DNA from: CABZJG01 sp902512685
Lineage (GTDB): Bacteria; Pseudomonadota; Alphaproteobacteria; Rhodobacterales; Rhodobacteraceae
Assembly: GCA_051201605.1 (NCBI GenBank)
Contig: CP179201.1
Location: 496,001 to 560,000, forward strand
Length of the DNA: 64,000 nt
Direction: 5' to 3'
Below, piece by piece: positions 17,209-25,993 of the stretch. Every line of letters starts with the position of its first letter. Positions within the stretch are counted from its first letter, which is position 1. Below the pieces are notes generated by a model. That model made no database searches, had not been told where the DNA came from, and was given only the letters and a program-made list of their open reading frames with translations. Position numbers and translations under genes: made by a program.

Positions 17209-17911
17209 CACGCCGCAATTGTCCGAAGAGCATTTTCACGTACCGGATACGGATCGCCTGTTTTCTGTCGGGCACGCATCCCACGCGCCGAGGATCCTTT
17301 TGCTTTACGGCTCTCTGAGACAACGCTCCTTCAGCCGGTTGGTGACGGAAGAGGCCGCGCGCGTGCTGCACCGCCTTGGCGCGGAGACCCGGACCTTCAA
17401 TCCCTCTGGACTGCCTCTGCCCGACGACGCCGAGGCGGACCATCCAAAGGTGCAGGAACTGCGGGATCTAGTAGCCTGGAGCGAGGGGATGGTCTGGTGC
17501 TCACCGGAACGACATGGCGCGATGACGGGGATCATGAAGGCACAGATCGACTGGGTCCCACTGTCGATCGGGGCCGTGCGACCGACCCAAGGCAAGACCT
17601 TGGCTGTCATGCAGGTCTGCGGTGGATCACAAAGCTTCAATGCCATCAATCAGCTACGGGTTCTGGGGCGTTGGATGCGCTGCTTGACCATTCCCAACCA
17701 ATCCTCGGTTCCGAAGGCGTTTCAGCAATTCGGGGAAGACGGCCGGATGAAGCCCTCGCCCTACTACGACCGCATGGTCGATGTGATGGAAGAACTGGTT
17801 AAATTCACAATGCTGACCCGCGATGTCGCGCCGTACCTCGTCGATCGATACAGCGAAAGGAAAGAGACCGGAGAGGCCCTGATCGCGCGCGTTAATCGGA
17901 CGGCGACTTAG
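17189..17911 (+). CDS. arsH: ArsH, NADPH-dependent FMN oxidoreductase
   Basis: A 240-aa flavodoxin-fold protein with the ArsH signature: FMN loop GSLRQRSFSRLVTEEAAR near 42-59, SPERHGAMTGIMKAQIDW near 108-125 and the GGSQSFNAINQLRVLGRWMR segment near 150. ArsH oxidises trivalent organoarsenicals to less toxic pentavalent forms. It overlaps arsC by 20 bases and is the last gene of the operon. Presence of ArsH suggests exposure to methylated or aromatic arsenicals in addition to inorganic arsenic. Confidence 0.93.
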   Translation: METALTDTPQLSEEHFHVPDTDRLFSVGHASHAPRILLLYGSLRQRSFSRLVTEEAARVLHRLGAETRTFNPSGLPLPDDAEADHPKVQELRDLVAWSEGMVWCSPERHGAMTGIMKAQIDWVPLSIGAVRPTQGKTLAVMQVCGGSQSFNAINQLRVLGRWMRCLTIPNQSSVPKAFQQFGEDGRMKPSPYYDRMVDVMEELVKFTMLTRDVAPYLVDRYSERKETGEALIARVNRTAT

Positions 17912-18018
17912 CCAAGTAGATTGGACTTCGCTCGCTGACACGAGCCAGACCGGCGTGCATGCGCGGCGGCGGATATCTGACAAATAGCTGCCAATGAGCA
18001 TCTGCGGCCCGATGGCAG

Positions 18019-18079
18019 CTTCGTCCCGCATAGTTGCCTTTCGCTGTACGCTATACGAAGGTCAGCAAGGCGGACAAAG
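18019..18079. repeat. Interspersed palindromic repeat R1
   Basis: About 60 bp: CTTCGTCCCGCATAGTTGCC, then TTTCGCTGTACGC, then CGAAGGTCAGCAAGGCGGACAAAG. The outer arms are inverted repeats. The same unit occurs at 23981, 50249, 61866 (inverted) and 63403. It lies between arsH and the peptidase gene. Confidence 0.75.
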
Positions 18080-18129
18080 CCGCCATCCATCCCAAGGCCC
18101 AAATATCAAGTTGTTTGCAAAACCGCCTG

Positions 18130-19269
18130 CTACGACAAGAACTCCTTCGATACTTTTGTTTTCTCGTGGTTCGCCAGTGCTAGAGCGGCAGCCCCAATGA
18201 CGTCAATTGCGGTGGCAAGGAGATCTGGGGAGGTCACAGCTTCTGGTAGATCACCGCAAGCGTGAAAATGGGGGGCCAGTCCGGCAATAGAAAGCATTGG
18301 CCATTTTTTCGACGCCCAACATTTCGATTCTCCAACCCAATTTTCCGCATTGGCATGATCAGACGGGATGGCCAGTTTGATACCCAGCCTTTTTAACGCG
18401 CCCGCAATTCGTCCGACTGTCGCAGAATCGGCAGAACAGATACAGGTCATCTTTGCATCGAAATTAGCGATACATGATCCGAGGTGAATTACGCATGCAG
18501 GTTCAGTATCGTAACTTTCTGCTAAAAAGTACGCGCCGCGAGAACCAAGTTCATGGCCGCTTGTTAGCAGGAGATCGACCGCGAAGCTTTTTGACAGCCG
18601 CTTAGCCAAAAAAATTGCAACGGCCAGTCCACATCCCCGTTCTCCAGCACACCGAAACCAGCCCGAGACTGGTGTCGTCACGACAACTCTTCGGGTGCCA
18701 GTCGGACCGGGAAAGCGAGCTAATACATTTTTTGCCACGCCTTTTCTAACCGACCCCGTGAAAAATATTTCAGCACCGATGTTCTGGATTGCGTTCAGAT
18801 CGTCCTCCGCAACAAGAACAACTGGGAAATCCAATTCCATTCCATGCTCCCGGTTAATGGCGCACAGATCCCCTGTAGGACAGCGCGTTGCCAAAACCAA
18901 TCCATCGCGGCCATCTGCTTTAGCAGTTGCAACCATGCCGCAAATAGCACGAGAAATCACGGCTTCATCTGCGTGAGCATCGACAACGCTGAACTCAGGA
19001 TTACGCAGGTTACGTTGTCCAGTGAACGAATAATAGAGTGCGTCGGCTTGGAGCGATTCTCTCGCGATCTGGACACTCAGCTCAGCGTCAAAATGATAGT
19101 AGGGGAATGTCTGGAATGAAACATCCGCTCCCAAGACTGCCAGTTCAGAACCTAGCCAGCGGGATGTGTTGTGGTCTCCCTGCGTTCCAGTGCGGTGAAT
19201 GCCCATCCCAGAGAAGGAGCGTACGATTTCATATGCCTGATCACCAATGTTCAATTGAAGAATCCACAT
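18130..19269 (-). CDS. M28-like zinc peptidase family protein
   Basis: A 379-aa protein with the core of M28 aminopeptidases: TTPVSGWFRCAGERGCGLA near residue 195 (metal-ligand region, Glu in AGERG), then LLLTSGHELGSRGAYFLAE near 238-256 with His and Glu ligands, and a C-terminal HACGDLPE that may hold the last His. No signal peptide, so probably cytosolic. The start context has no clear ribosome site, and an internal ATG at 19206 is an alternative. It reads in the same direction as the MmgE gene at 22458, from which copy B now separates it. Peptide or amide substrate unknown. Confidence 0.65.
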   Translation of the reverse strand: MWILQLNIGDQAYEIVRSFSGMGIHRTGTQGDHNTSRWLGSELAVLGADVSFQTFPYYHFDAELSVQIARESLQADALYYSFTGQRNLRNPEFSVVDAHADEAVISRAICGMVATAKADGRDGLVLATRCPTGDLCAINREHGMELDFPVVLVAEDDLNAIQNIGAEIFFTGSVRKGVAKNVLARFPGPTGTRRVVVTTPVSGWFRCAGERGCGLAVAIFLAKRLSKSFAVDLLLTSGHELGSRGAYFLAESYDTEPACVIHLGSCIANFDAKMTCICSADSATVGRIAGALKRLGIKLAIPSDHANAENWVGESKCWASKKWPMLSIAGLAPHFHACGDLPEAVTSPDLLATAIDVIGAAALALANHEKTKVSKEFLS

Positions 19270-19400
19270 TTACCAAATGAACAGTCGCATTGATCGGCAT
19301 CTACTGCAATGTTTGGATTTTCCTGTTTTACCGCCTTAGTAAGTATTGCAGCTTATCGCCAGATAGCTCCCATTAGAGCCATCTCCGACATTCGACACAA

Positions 19401-19740
19401 TGGGCTCCAAGCCACCATTGGCTGCGCTCTTCATCAATGACTGCAATTGGTGCTAGTGGACTTCGTGGCGGTTGATCTTGTCGATTGAGAAGTCATGCTT
19501 TCGGGGCGAAATGAGGCTTCCCTTTTCTTTGGTTTTCTTTCCCTGTTCTGGAATTAATTTTCCCTGTTCTTTAATTAACAGGGAAACGGCCTGTAAGGCG
19601 CTGTTATTGTGGTACGATTCAGAACCAAATCAGCAGAAAACGGCCAATATCGACCCAAAGCGCACGTTTTTCCCTGTAAATTCCCTGTTAACAGGGAAAA
19701 TGCGGTGAGACTGGCTAGCTCGAGACTGTCTGCACTGCCA
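19401..19740 (+). repeat. Iteron-rich left arm of copy B
   Basis: The arm carries TTCCCTGTT motifs at 19539-19547 and 19560-19568, the inverse AACAGGGAA at 19577-19585, a variant at 19670-19678 and a perfect 18-bp palindrome TTCCCTGTTAACAGGGAA at 19681-19698. The stretch ends with CTGTCTGCACTGCCA, whose last six bases equal the tRNA-Trp 3' end. It is non-coding; the short frames it contains are by-products of the motifs. It looks like a set of protein-binding sites flanking a recombination junction. Confidence 0.75.
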
Positions 19741-19913
19741 AACACTTCCCTGATTTCTGACTCTTCTGGTTTGCTCTGTTATTGTCGCGCGTTTCCCGCC
19801 GCTTGGCGTACCGCGGTGTGGAGTGAGACGCGATCGTGAACGCTTTCTGGGTCGTTTTTGGGCCGCAGTCTCTGTTTGCGATTCCGGCGGTACGAGTTTG
19901 GGGAGGTTCGCTT

Positions 19914-21542
19914 TCAGAGCGCGGAGAATTGCGCGCGCTGTTCTGACCAGATGGCGGAGAAGCGGGTCTTAATCAGGTAATCGGTGGAGAGACCATCGGA
20001 CTTTTCGCCAAGCGTGATGGCATCTAGAATATCGGGTGCGATCAGTGCGAGATTGGCGATGTCCTGGACGCGGCGTGTTGATACGTTCTCGACCTGTGCG
20101 ATTTCTGAGAACGATTTGCCATCAATAACCATCGCCAACCAGCGGCGCCCCTTTACAATGTTCTGCACCAGCGCTTTGTCGATCTCCGGTGGGGGATCAC
20201 CAAGATGCAGTTTCAGCTCGACACCCCTCCTGCGCATCTGGAATGGAGTTTCGATTGTCAGCCCCGATGCATTGATATGTCCCGGCAGGCAGTCCAGCCA
20301 TTTTGCTAGAACCAGAGTATCCAGCTGAACGCGTATTGCGCCCGGACGCAGATTTACCTTTTTGATCAAGTTCAGGCAGTCAGTCGAGCTGATGCAAGCG
20401 GCCAGTCTCTCGGCGGTCGTCTTGATCTCGGCTGCCGGCAAACCCAGTATCACTGATGCCGCTGCATCCGGCCTTTCTAGATGGCGTCTGATCATTTCGG
20501 TCAGTACCCCCTCGACCTGTTCAGCGGGCAGCCGCCAGGCATCTGGATGTTTCTCGCAGCCACCCGCAATTACTCGTCGGGAGACGTAGTAGCGCAATCT
20601 CTTGCCATTCTTCCGGCTATGGCTGGGCGTCAGGCGATCACCGGTTTCATCAAAGAGCTTGCCAGCCAGCGGTGAGGTGATCGCCTTTTTCTTGGTGCCG
20701 CGTGAGATTGTGGCGCCGCTTTGCAGCAGTTCCTGAACCTTGTCCCACGTCTTTGGGTCGATAATAGCGGGATGCTGCCCGTCATAAACCTGCCCCTTGT
20801 GTCGGATTCGCCCGGCATAAACCGGGTTGCTGAGAATGTGATGCAAATGCCCGCGGTCGAACGGAATGCCCCCGGACACTCGCCCGCATGATCGTGCGCG
20901 GCGACGAGACCTGAAGCCTAGCGCTTCTGCGCAGTCTTTCACTTCGCGTACAGAGCCAAGTTTCCGGTAAAGGTCGTAGAGCGTCCGGATCGTGGGCGCT
21001 TCGACCTCATTGATCTTCAACGTACGTCCATCCGCGCGGTAGCCAAGGGGGACATGTCCACCCATCCACATGCCCTTGCGCTTGGAGGCAGCGATCTTGT
21101 CCCGGATACGTTCAGAGGTCACTTCACGCTCGAACTGTGCAAAGCTCAGCAGCATGTTCAACGTCAGGCGCCCCATGCTGGTCGCGGTGTTAAAGCTCTG
21201 TGTCACCGAGAAAAAGGACGCCTCAGCCGCATCCAGCCGGTCGACCAGCTTCGCGAAGTCGGTCAATGACCGGGTCAGACGGTCGATCTTATAGACCACA
21301 ATCTGATCGACGCGCTTCTCGTCCACCGCCTGCATCAGGCGCTGCAGCGCAGGGCGATCCAGATGACCGCCTGAGATCCCCCCGTCATTATAATGATCCC
21401 GCAACACCTCCCAGCCTTCATGCTTCTGACTGGCTATATAGGCTTCACAGGCCTCACGCTGCGCATCGAGAGAGTTGAAATCCTGTTCCAAACCCTCTTC
21501 GGAGCTCTTGCGAGTATAGATTGCACAACGGATGCGGCGCAT
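19914..21542 (-). CDS. Large serine recombinase, copy B
   Basis: 542 aa, identical in every residue to copy A (catalytic Ser13 in YTRKSS, recombinase domain, long C-terminal region). The identity implies very recent duplication or gene conversion. Start chosen at the ATG overlapping the DUF2924 stop; a start 33 bases upstream is possible. Copies A and B are in the same orientation and flank the arsenic operon, so recombination between them, by homology or by this enzyme, could excise about 10.8 kb. Confidence 0.9.
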   Translation of the reverse strand: MRRIRCAIYTRKSSEEGLEQDFNSLDAQREACEAYIASQKHEGWEVLRDHYNDGGISGGHLDRPALQRLMQAVDEKRVDQIVVYKIDRLTRSLTDFAKLVDRLDAAEASFFSVTQSFNTATSMGRLTLNMLLSFAQFEREVTSERIRDKIAASKRKGMWMGGHVPLGYRADGRTLKINEVEAPTIRTLYDLYRKLGSVREVKDCAEALGFRSRRRARSCGRVSGGIPFDRGHLHHILSNPVYAGRIRHKGQVYDGQHPAIIDPKTWDKVQELLQSGATISRGTKKKAITSPLAGKLFDETGDRLTPSHSRKNGKRLRYYVSRRVIAGGCEKHPDAWRLPAEQVEGVLTEMIRRHLERPDAAASVILGLPAAEIKTTAERLAACISSTDCLNLIKKVNLRPGAIRVQLDTLVLAKWLDCLPGHINASGLTIETPFQMRRRGVELKLHLGDPPPEIDKALVQNIVKGRRWLAMVIDGKSFSEIAQVENVSTRRVQDIANLALIAPDILDAITLGEKSDGLSTDYLIKTRFSAIWSEQRAQFSAL

Positions 21543-21955
21543 CACTGCACCCCGAAAAAGCGCGGGCCCGACCATCGGGCACCGGTGATGTGCCTGGCTA
21601 TGGCCGACAAGGACCGCCAGGTCTTGCCATCCATGACGTAGCCACCATCCACCACCTCAACCTGATAGGTTCGCCCGTTCCATTCCCGAACCAGGTGGGA
21701 CCCCGGTTTTGCTGTTGCGGGCACTGATTGCCCGGCTGCAATTTGCTTCAGACGACGCTCAGTTTTTGCCGATACGCTGCCCAGCATCTGATTCTGCAGG
21801 TCCCAGACCAGCACCCGCTTCATGAACTGCAGTGAGAGATGCTTTAGCGGAGGCCGGTCGAACGCCTCACGCCACCTTTCCAGGCATCTGCCTCGGTCCA
21901 GATGATCAATCGCTAAAATGGCCCTCTCAAGTTCGAGCGTCTGATCCGCATCCAT
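21542..21955 (-). CDS. DUF2924 family protein, copy B
   Basis: 137 aa, identical to the copy A protein; coupled to the recombinase by the TGATG overlap. Same reasoning for family: the WNGRTYQVEVVDGGYVMDGK block and the Arg-rich C terminus. Likely a DNA-binding helper of the recombinase, by gene neighbourhood only. Confidence 0.82.
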   Translation of the reverse strand: MDADQTLELERAILAIDHLDRGRCLERWREAFDRPPLKHLSLQFMKRVLVWDLQNQMLGSVSAKTERRLKQIAAGQSVPATAKPGSHLVREWNGRTYQVEVVDGGYVMDGKTWRSLSAIARHITGARWSGPRFFGVQ

Positions 21956-21959
21956 CGTC

Positions 21960-22214
21960 TCAGGCCTTACTGACGATACGGTAAACTGATCCTTTGTCCG
22001 TGTCGGACCGTTCAATCGCAGTTCCGGCTTTGCGCAACGTCGAAAGTGCAGCCCGTGCTGTATGCGGCTGCAAGCCGAAAGCACTTTGAATTTGTAAAAT
22101 TGTTGCGCCAGACTTGCGGTTCAGAAGCTTTGAGAGTTGTTCCTGCCGCTTGGGTTTTGCCTTGATCGCTATAATGTTTGCGACTTTGGGTTCTTGCTTG
22201 ATCTCAATCGTCAT
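21960..22214 (-). CDS. DUF3489 family protein, copy B
   Basis: 84 aa, identical to the copy A protein, with the Lys-rich N terminus and winged-helix-like remainder. It starts at the ATG at 22214 after GGAG. First gene of the three-gene unit; the promoter is presumably in the 180 bp between it and the right end of the element, where I see no clear sigma-70 boxes. Confidence 0.8.
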   Translation of the reverse strand: MTIEIKQEPKVANIIAIKAKPKRQEQLSKLLNRKSGATILQIQSAFGLQPHTARAALSTLRKAGTAIERSDTDKGSVYRIVSKA

Positions 22215-22457
22215 CGTTTTCTCCACTCTTTCAACGAAGGCCAACCCTTCGCCTTGTACTGAGTGGAGCCCGGTATTCCCGGGCAGAATCAAAGGTGCGA
22301 ACACTACCGCTCGATGTCGCGCCGAAGTCCAGTTTTTTCTGAAAATGGTGGAGAACGGCCATTGGTGCAACGCGCAGAAAAGGTCTGTTGTGAGCCCCGA
22401 AAGCTTGGTGCAGTATCACCCAAATTTTTATCTGCGCACCAAAGTACAGCTATACTT

Positions 22458-23837
22458 TCACAACGCATCGCCTAGGTTGGCGCGATCCGTGCACAAGTTC
22501 AACAGATGGTAAAAGTCCTTTACACACAGTGTATCAAACTGGTTGGATAGGGCCTCAATTTCATCTGCTCGCGGCGCGCCAAGAATTGGGGTAGCCAATG
22601 AGTGAAACTTCAACGAAATTTCTCTATCGGTAAGCGGCATATCTGCATCGCCTCGCGGTGTTCGAGAGGCGCTTTCAATCTTACGCCCATCCTTCAACAC
22701 AAATGATACTTGCGCCCAACGTTTATCTGTACTGATCCGCGTCATTTCGGCGTCATCAATAAGATGTGTTGCTCGACTGACCCGCAATATATCGGGATCA
22801 TGCAATGCCTCTTGCGATAACTCCGAGACACCAACTTGCCCACGCACGATCATCGCAGCGACTGGAAACGCTATGGAATATGCAAATTCATCCTGAGACT
22901 GAGGCTGATGGCCTGCTAATCGGGTCGCGTAATGGAAGGTTCGGATTTCTACGGCTTTGATCATTTCATGCGTCAGCGCATTGTCACGCATCATGTCGTG
23001 AACTGCGTCAACCGCGGGATGGGACCACCGACAGCAGGGGTATGCCTTGTAATGGGTATGATCGACTAAGCGCCAAGCCTGTCCCAAATCTGCCCAGAAG
23101 TCACTTCCTTCTGCACCTTCGCACGTCAATGCTGGCGCGCCTGTAAACCCTTCTAACGCTAAATATGCAGCAGTTATCCCCGAAGGAGCGCCCCAACCGA
23201 CGCCATCGCGCACCATCGTTGGGTGATCTATACAACGCATCATTTGACTGCGGGGTCCGTGATATTCGCCGATCCCTGCAGCTTGACGGATTTGCTCCGC
23301 ATTGCCTCCCAATAGTTTTGCACCAGCGGCCGCTACACCAACTGCGGTCCATGCGCCGGAGGTATGATAATCTGGACAAGTCGCGTGCTGGACCAGGCCA
23401 GCGCGGTATGAAAATTCGTATGCTAATGCCAAAATTTCAGCAAAGCGCTTGCCGTCGATTTCTTTATCTGTGGCTTGAGCCAAAGCAATCATCGCCGGAA
23501 ATATCGCTGACCCAGCGTGCCCTTTGGAGGGCGTCGTACCATCATGAGCGTCAATACTGTCAATCGTGAAAGCCCCAGCCATAGCAGCACCTGCGGGACT
23601 AACTGCCGTACCATCCATCAGCATTCGCGAAGTGCCTGCGGTACCACTTCCAAAAATCATTGGTGCCACTCGCCTGGCTATTTTGGAAAGAGGAGTTGTC
23701 GACCCGACAGCTGCAACACCTATTGTGTCAGTAAAGCTCCGGCGCAAGATAGCCAACACTTCGACAGGCAAGGCATCATATGTCAGTTCATCTCCAAACG
23801 TTTCGAAAGAAATAGTCATTAGCTTATTGCTCTCCAT
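22458..23837 (-). CDS. MmgE/PrpD family protein (first copy)
   Basis: A 459-aa member of the family containing 2-methylcitrate dehydratase and cis-aconitate decarboxylase. Typical blocks: DTIGVAAVG near residue 38, DSIDAHDGTTPSKGHAGSA near 93-111, EYHGPRSQMMRCIDHPTM near 190 and KAYPCCRWSHPAVDA near 264. A second ATG at 23819, better placed for the upstream GGAG, may be the true start. It is about 35-40% identical by eye to the second MmgE protein at 25986 and may be a remnant of a related catabolic cluster cut off by element copy B. Substrate unknown. Confidence 0.82.
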   Translation of the reverse strand: MESNKLMTISFETFGDELTYDALPVEVLAILRRSFTDTIGVAAVGSTTPLSKIARRVAPMIFGSGTAGTSRMLMDGTAVSPAGAAMAGAFTIDSIDAHDGTTPSKGHAGSAIFPAMIALAQATDKEIDGKRFAEILALAYEFSYRAGLVQHATCPDYHTSGAWTAVGVAAAGAKLLGGNAEQIRQAAGIGEYHGPRSQMMRCIDHPTMVRDGVGWGAPSGITAAYLALEGFTGAPALTCEGAEGSDFWADLGQAWRLVDHTHYKAYPCCRWSHPAVDAVHDMMRDNALTHEMIKAVEIRTFHYATRLAGHQPQSQDEFAYSIAFPVAAMIVRGQVGVSELSQEALHDPDILRVSRATHLIDDAEMTRISTDKRWAQVSFVLKDGRKIESASRTPRGDADMPLTDREISLKFHSLATPILGAPRADEIEALSNQFDTLCVKDFYHLLNLCTDRANLGDAL

Positions 23838-23980
23838 AGGCAGATCACTTCACGCTCCGCGCAAAATGAAACTCTAGCGGGATTGAGCAGAAAAAATCAA
23901 CAAATCAGTCTTCAAATATTGCCATATATGCAAACTAGAAGCTCCTTTTTTCGGTCAAAGCAGTTGCAGCATAGGTCAGC

Positions 23981-24040
23981 TAAGTCCGCATAGTTGCCTT
24001 TCGCTGTGCGCTACACGAAGGTCAGCTATGCGGGACGAAG
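23981..24040. repeat. Interspersed palindromic repeat R2
   Basis: Same unit as R1: TAAGTCCGCATAGTTGCC, CTTTCGCTGTGCGC, then CGAAGGTCAGCTATGCGGGACGAAG. The centre CATAG...CTATG is also an inverted repeat. It lies in the 283-bp gap upstream of the MmgE gene. Confidence 0.75.
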
Positions 24041-24120
24041 CTGCCGCTCAGATAGATTGAATTGAGGACCGGTCTCGGCAAAAATTCTGGCGCTCCTGCA
24101 AGCACGCGAAACTGACGCGA

Positions 24121-25020
24121 CTATTGTGAGATTGTCTTGGCCAGCGACCGTCCAACCGCTGGCTCGGCTGTCTCATGTGGAGGGCGCAGGTTTAGCCAGC
24201 GTCTGTCGCCGGTCTGGTATGCCTTGAGGCTTTTCAAACCGCTGATCAGCCCCGCGTCCTGCACTGCATTTCTGTGTGCTTCCAGACCGAGTTGCAGTTT
24301 TTCGGTCTCGTTCCAATCCCCAACCCGCAGCGCCTCGTACAGTCTCCGGATCGCCATGATGTTTGAATTACAGGTTGCCGAGATGCAACCGCCGGCGCCC
24401 AATGCCATCGCCTTGCTCAACAGGGTTTCAGACGCTGGAAAGACCGAAATGCCTGGCGCCGCCCTGATCACGGCGGCGGTATTGTCCCAGTTGCCCGAGC
24501 TGTCTTTGTAGGCGGTAACGACATCCGGAAAGGCCGCGTTCAGACGTGCGGACAGGGCGGGTGAAATCGGAACGCCCGTGTTCTGCGGGATATTGTACAG
24601 GATGATCTTCGGCGCTTGGGCACCCAGGTTTTCGATCAGTCGGCTGTAGTAGCGATACAGCCCCTCGTCGCTGGGGGGATAGAAGAATGGTGGCAGGACC
24701 ATCGCGGCGGCGCAGCCAATTTCGGCGGCATGACGGGTGAGCGTGGCCGTCTCCTCAAGGTTGCACAATCCGGTGCCGGGCATGAGCTGCCCAGGCCTAG
24801 CGGTGCCCGAAGCGACAAGTCGTTCGAGCATCGCCGTCCGCTCGCCCATGGTGTTCGAGACCGCCTCGCCCGTAGTTCCGAAGGGCGACAGGTAATGCGC
24901 GCCCCCGTCCAGACAATGTGCGGCATGCTCCAGGTAAAGGCCCTCTGTGATGGAAAGGTCGTTCTCGTAGGGTGTGAGCAGCGGTGTCACGACCCCTGTC
25001 AGGCGTTCAGTCTTGGCCAT
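24121..25020 (-). CDS. DapA/NanA-family aldolase or dehydratase
   Basis: A 299-aa TIM-barrel enzyme of the dihydrodipicolinate synthase family. Visible: SPFGTTGEA near residue 46 (carboxylate-binding loop), the Tyr of YNIPQNTG near 140 and the Schiff-base Lys in AYKDSSGNW near 168. Last gene of the seven-gene operon. I take the ATG at 25020, which gives the usual N terminus (MAKTERLTGVVTPLLTPY); a GTG at 25035 overlapping the upstream stop is also possible. In a catabolic operon it probably cleaves or dehydrates a keto-acid rather than making lysine precursor. Confidence 0.85.
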   Translation of the reverse strand: MAKTERLTGVVTPLLTPYENDLSITEGLYLEHAAHCLDGGAHYLSPFGTTGEAVSNTMGERTAMLERLVASGTARPGQLMPGTGLCNLEETATLTRHAAEIGCAAAMVLPPFFYPPSDEGLYRYYSRLIENLGAQAPKIILYNIPQNTGVPISPALSARLNAAFPDVVTAYKDSSGNWDNTAAVIRAAPGISVFPASETLLSKAMALGAGGCISATCNSNIMAIRRLYEALRVGDWNETEKLQLGLEAHRNAVQDAGLISGLKSLKAYQTGDRRWLNLRPPHETAEPAVGRSLAKTISQ

Positions 25021-25024
25021 CCCT

Positions 25025-25993
25025 TCAATAGCCACGTGCTGGGTCCACGATGTTCAAGAGCTTCTCGCCCCGCGTCCAGCGGTCTAAATTGTCCAGGAAA
25101 AGCCGGAACGAGGCTTCTTCCCATTCTGCATGAACCGACGAGCAATGCGGTGAGACGATGACATTATCGAGCGCCCAGATCGGGCTGTCCGGAGGCAAGG
25201 GTTCAGTCTCGAAAACATCCAGTGCCGCCGCCGCCACATGCCCGGTTATCAGCGCATCATGAAGGGCAGACTGGTCCACCACGCCGCCACGGGAGACATC
25301 GGTGAGGATCACACCGGGCTTCATCCGCGCGATCTCTTGCGCGCCGATCAAGCCGCGCGTCGCGGGGATGAGCGGCGTCGAGACCGCGATTAAATCCGCG
25401 CGCGGCAGCAGGTCGGGCAAGTCACTGGCAGCGTGCACTTCGTCAACATGATCCATGCGCTGAGGGCGGGCCCGCGTTCCCAGCACGGTCATACCAAAAG
25501 CCTTGGCTCGTTTCGCCACCGCCTGCCCAGTATGGCCAAGCCCGACGATCAGGAGAGTCTTGCCAGCAAGCGGGCTGACAACCCGGGCGTTCCAGACCCG
25601 TGCTCCCTTGTCCCGTTGCAGTCCGGGAATATCCAGCGTGAAATGCAGTAAGCCGCCGAAGATGTATTCCGCCATCATCCCGGCGGCCACGCCCGCGGCA
25701 TTGGTCACCGTCGTTTTTGCCTGGTCCCATTGCCCGTAATGGTCGGTTCCCGCCCCTCCATTGGCGACCCAACTCGGGCCGCGAGGGCCGAACAGCGCGT
25801 CGCGCGGAAAACCCGGCGTACCTGCGAAGCGCACGGAATAGACCACTTCGGGACGGTAGCTTTCGATCAGTGAGGGAAGGGCGTTGTAGCTGTCGCATTC
25901 ACGAAAATCCGCGTCCGGGAAGCTGGCCCGCAACCACCGGGCAAGCGGCGCGGTATCACTGTTGTGCAAGATAATACGCGGGGTGTCAGACAT
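25025..25993 (-). CDS. D-2-hydroxyacid dehydrogenase family protein
   Basis: A 322-aa NAD(P)-dependent reductase. The Rossmann motif is VGLGHTGQAVAKRAKAFGM near residues 142-160. The catalytic triad region is recognisable: Arg in DVSRGGVVD near 226, Glu in DVFETEPLP near 254 and His in SPHCSSVH near 275. The start at 25993 overlaps the MmgE stop by eight bases. It likely interconverts a 2-keto acid and a 2-hydroxy acid within the pathway of this operon. Confidence 0.88.
   Translation of the reverse strand: MSDTPRIILHNSDTAPLARWLRASFPDADFRECDSYNALPSLIESYRPEVVYSVRFAGTPGFPRDALFGPRGPSWVANGGAGTDHYGQWDQAKTTVTNAAGVAAGMMAEYIFGGLLHFTLDIPGLQRDKGARVWNARVVSPLAGKTLLIVGLGHTGQAVAKRAKAFGMTVLGTRARPQRMDHVDEVHAASDLPDLLPRADLIAVSTPLIPATRGLIGAQEIARMKPGVILTDVSRGGVVDQSALHDALITGHVAAAALDVFETEPLPPDSPIWALDNVIVSPHCSSVHAEWEEASFRLFLDNLDRWTRGEKLLNIVDPARGY

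Larger units (their letters stand above)
19401..22397 (-). mobile_element. Serine-recombinase element, copy B (complete form)
   Basis: Complete unit with the left iteron arm (19401-19740) and the three genes. It starts TGGGCTC and ends TGAGCCC, a short imperfect terminal inverted repeat. Proteins are identical to copy A; the nucleotide differences I noticed are a few bases in the left non-coding part. The right end stops at the first TGAGCCC, unlike copies A and C, which continue 44 bp further. No target duplication is evident. It sits between two minus-strand genes whose spacing without it would be about 190 bp. Confidence 0.75.

Noticed and set aside
19539..19698. Possible CRISPR-like repeat array in the iteron arm
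   Set aside because: Motifs are only 9 bp, in both orientations with irregular spacing and no spacers of constant size; no cas genes anywhere.
19472..19839. Short reading frames in the iteron arms containing VNREN-type words
   Set aside because: They arise from the AACAGGGAA motifs read in frame, overlap each other, have no ribosome site, and change frame between copies. Non-coding.
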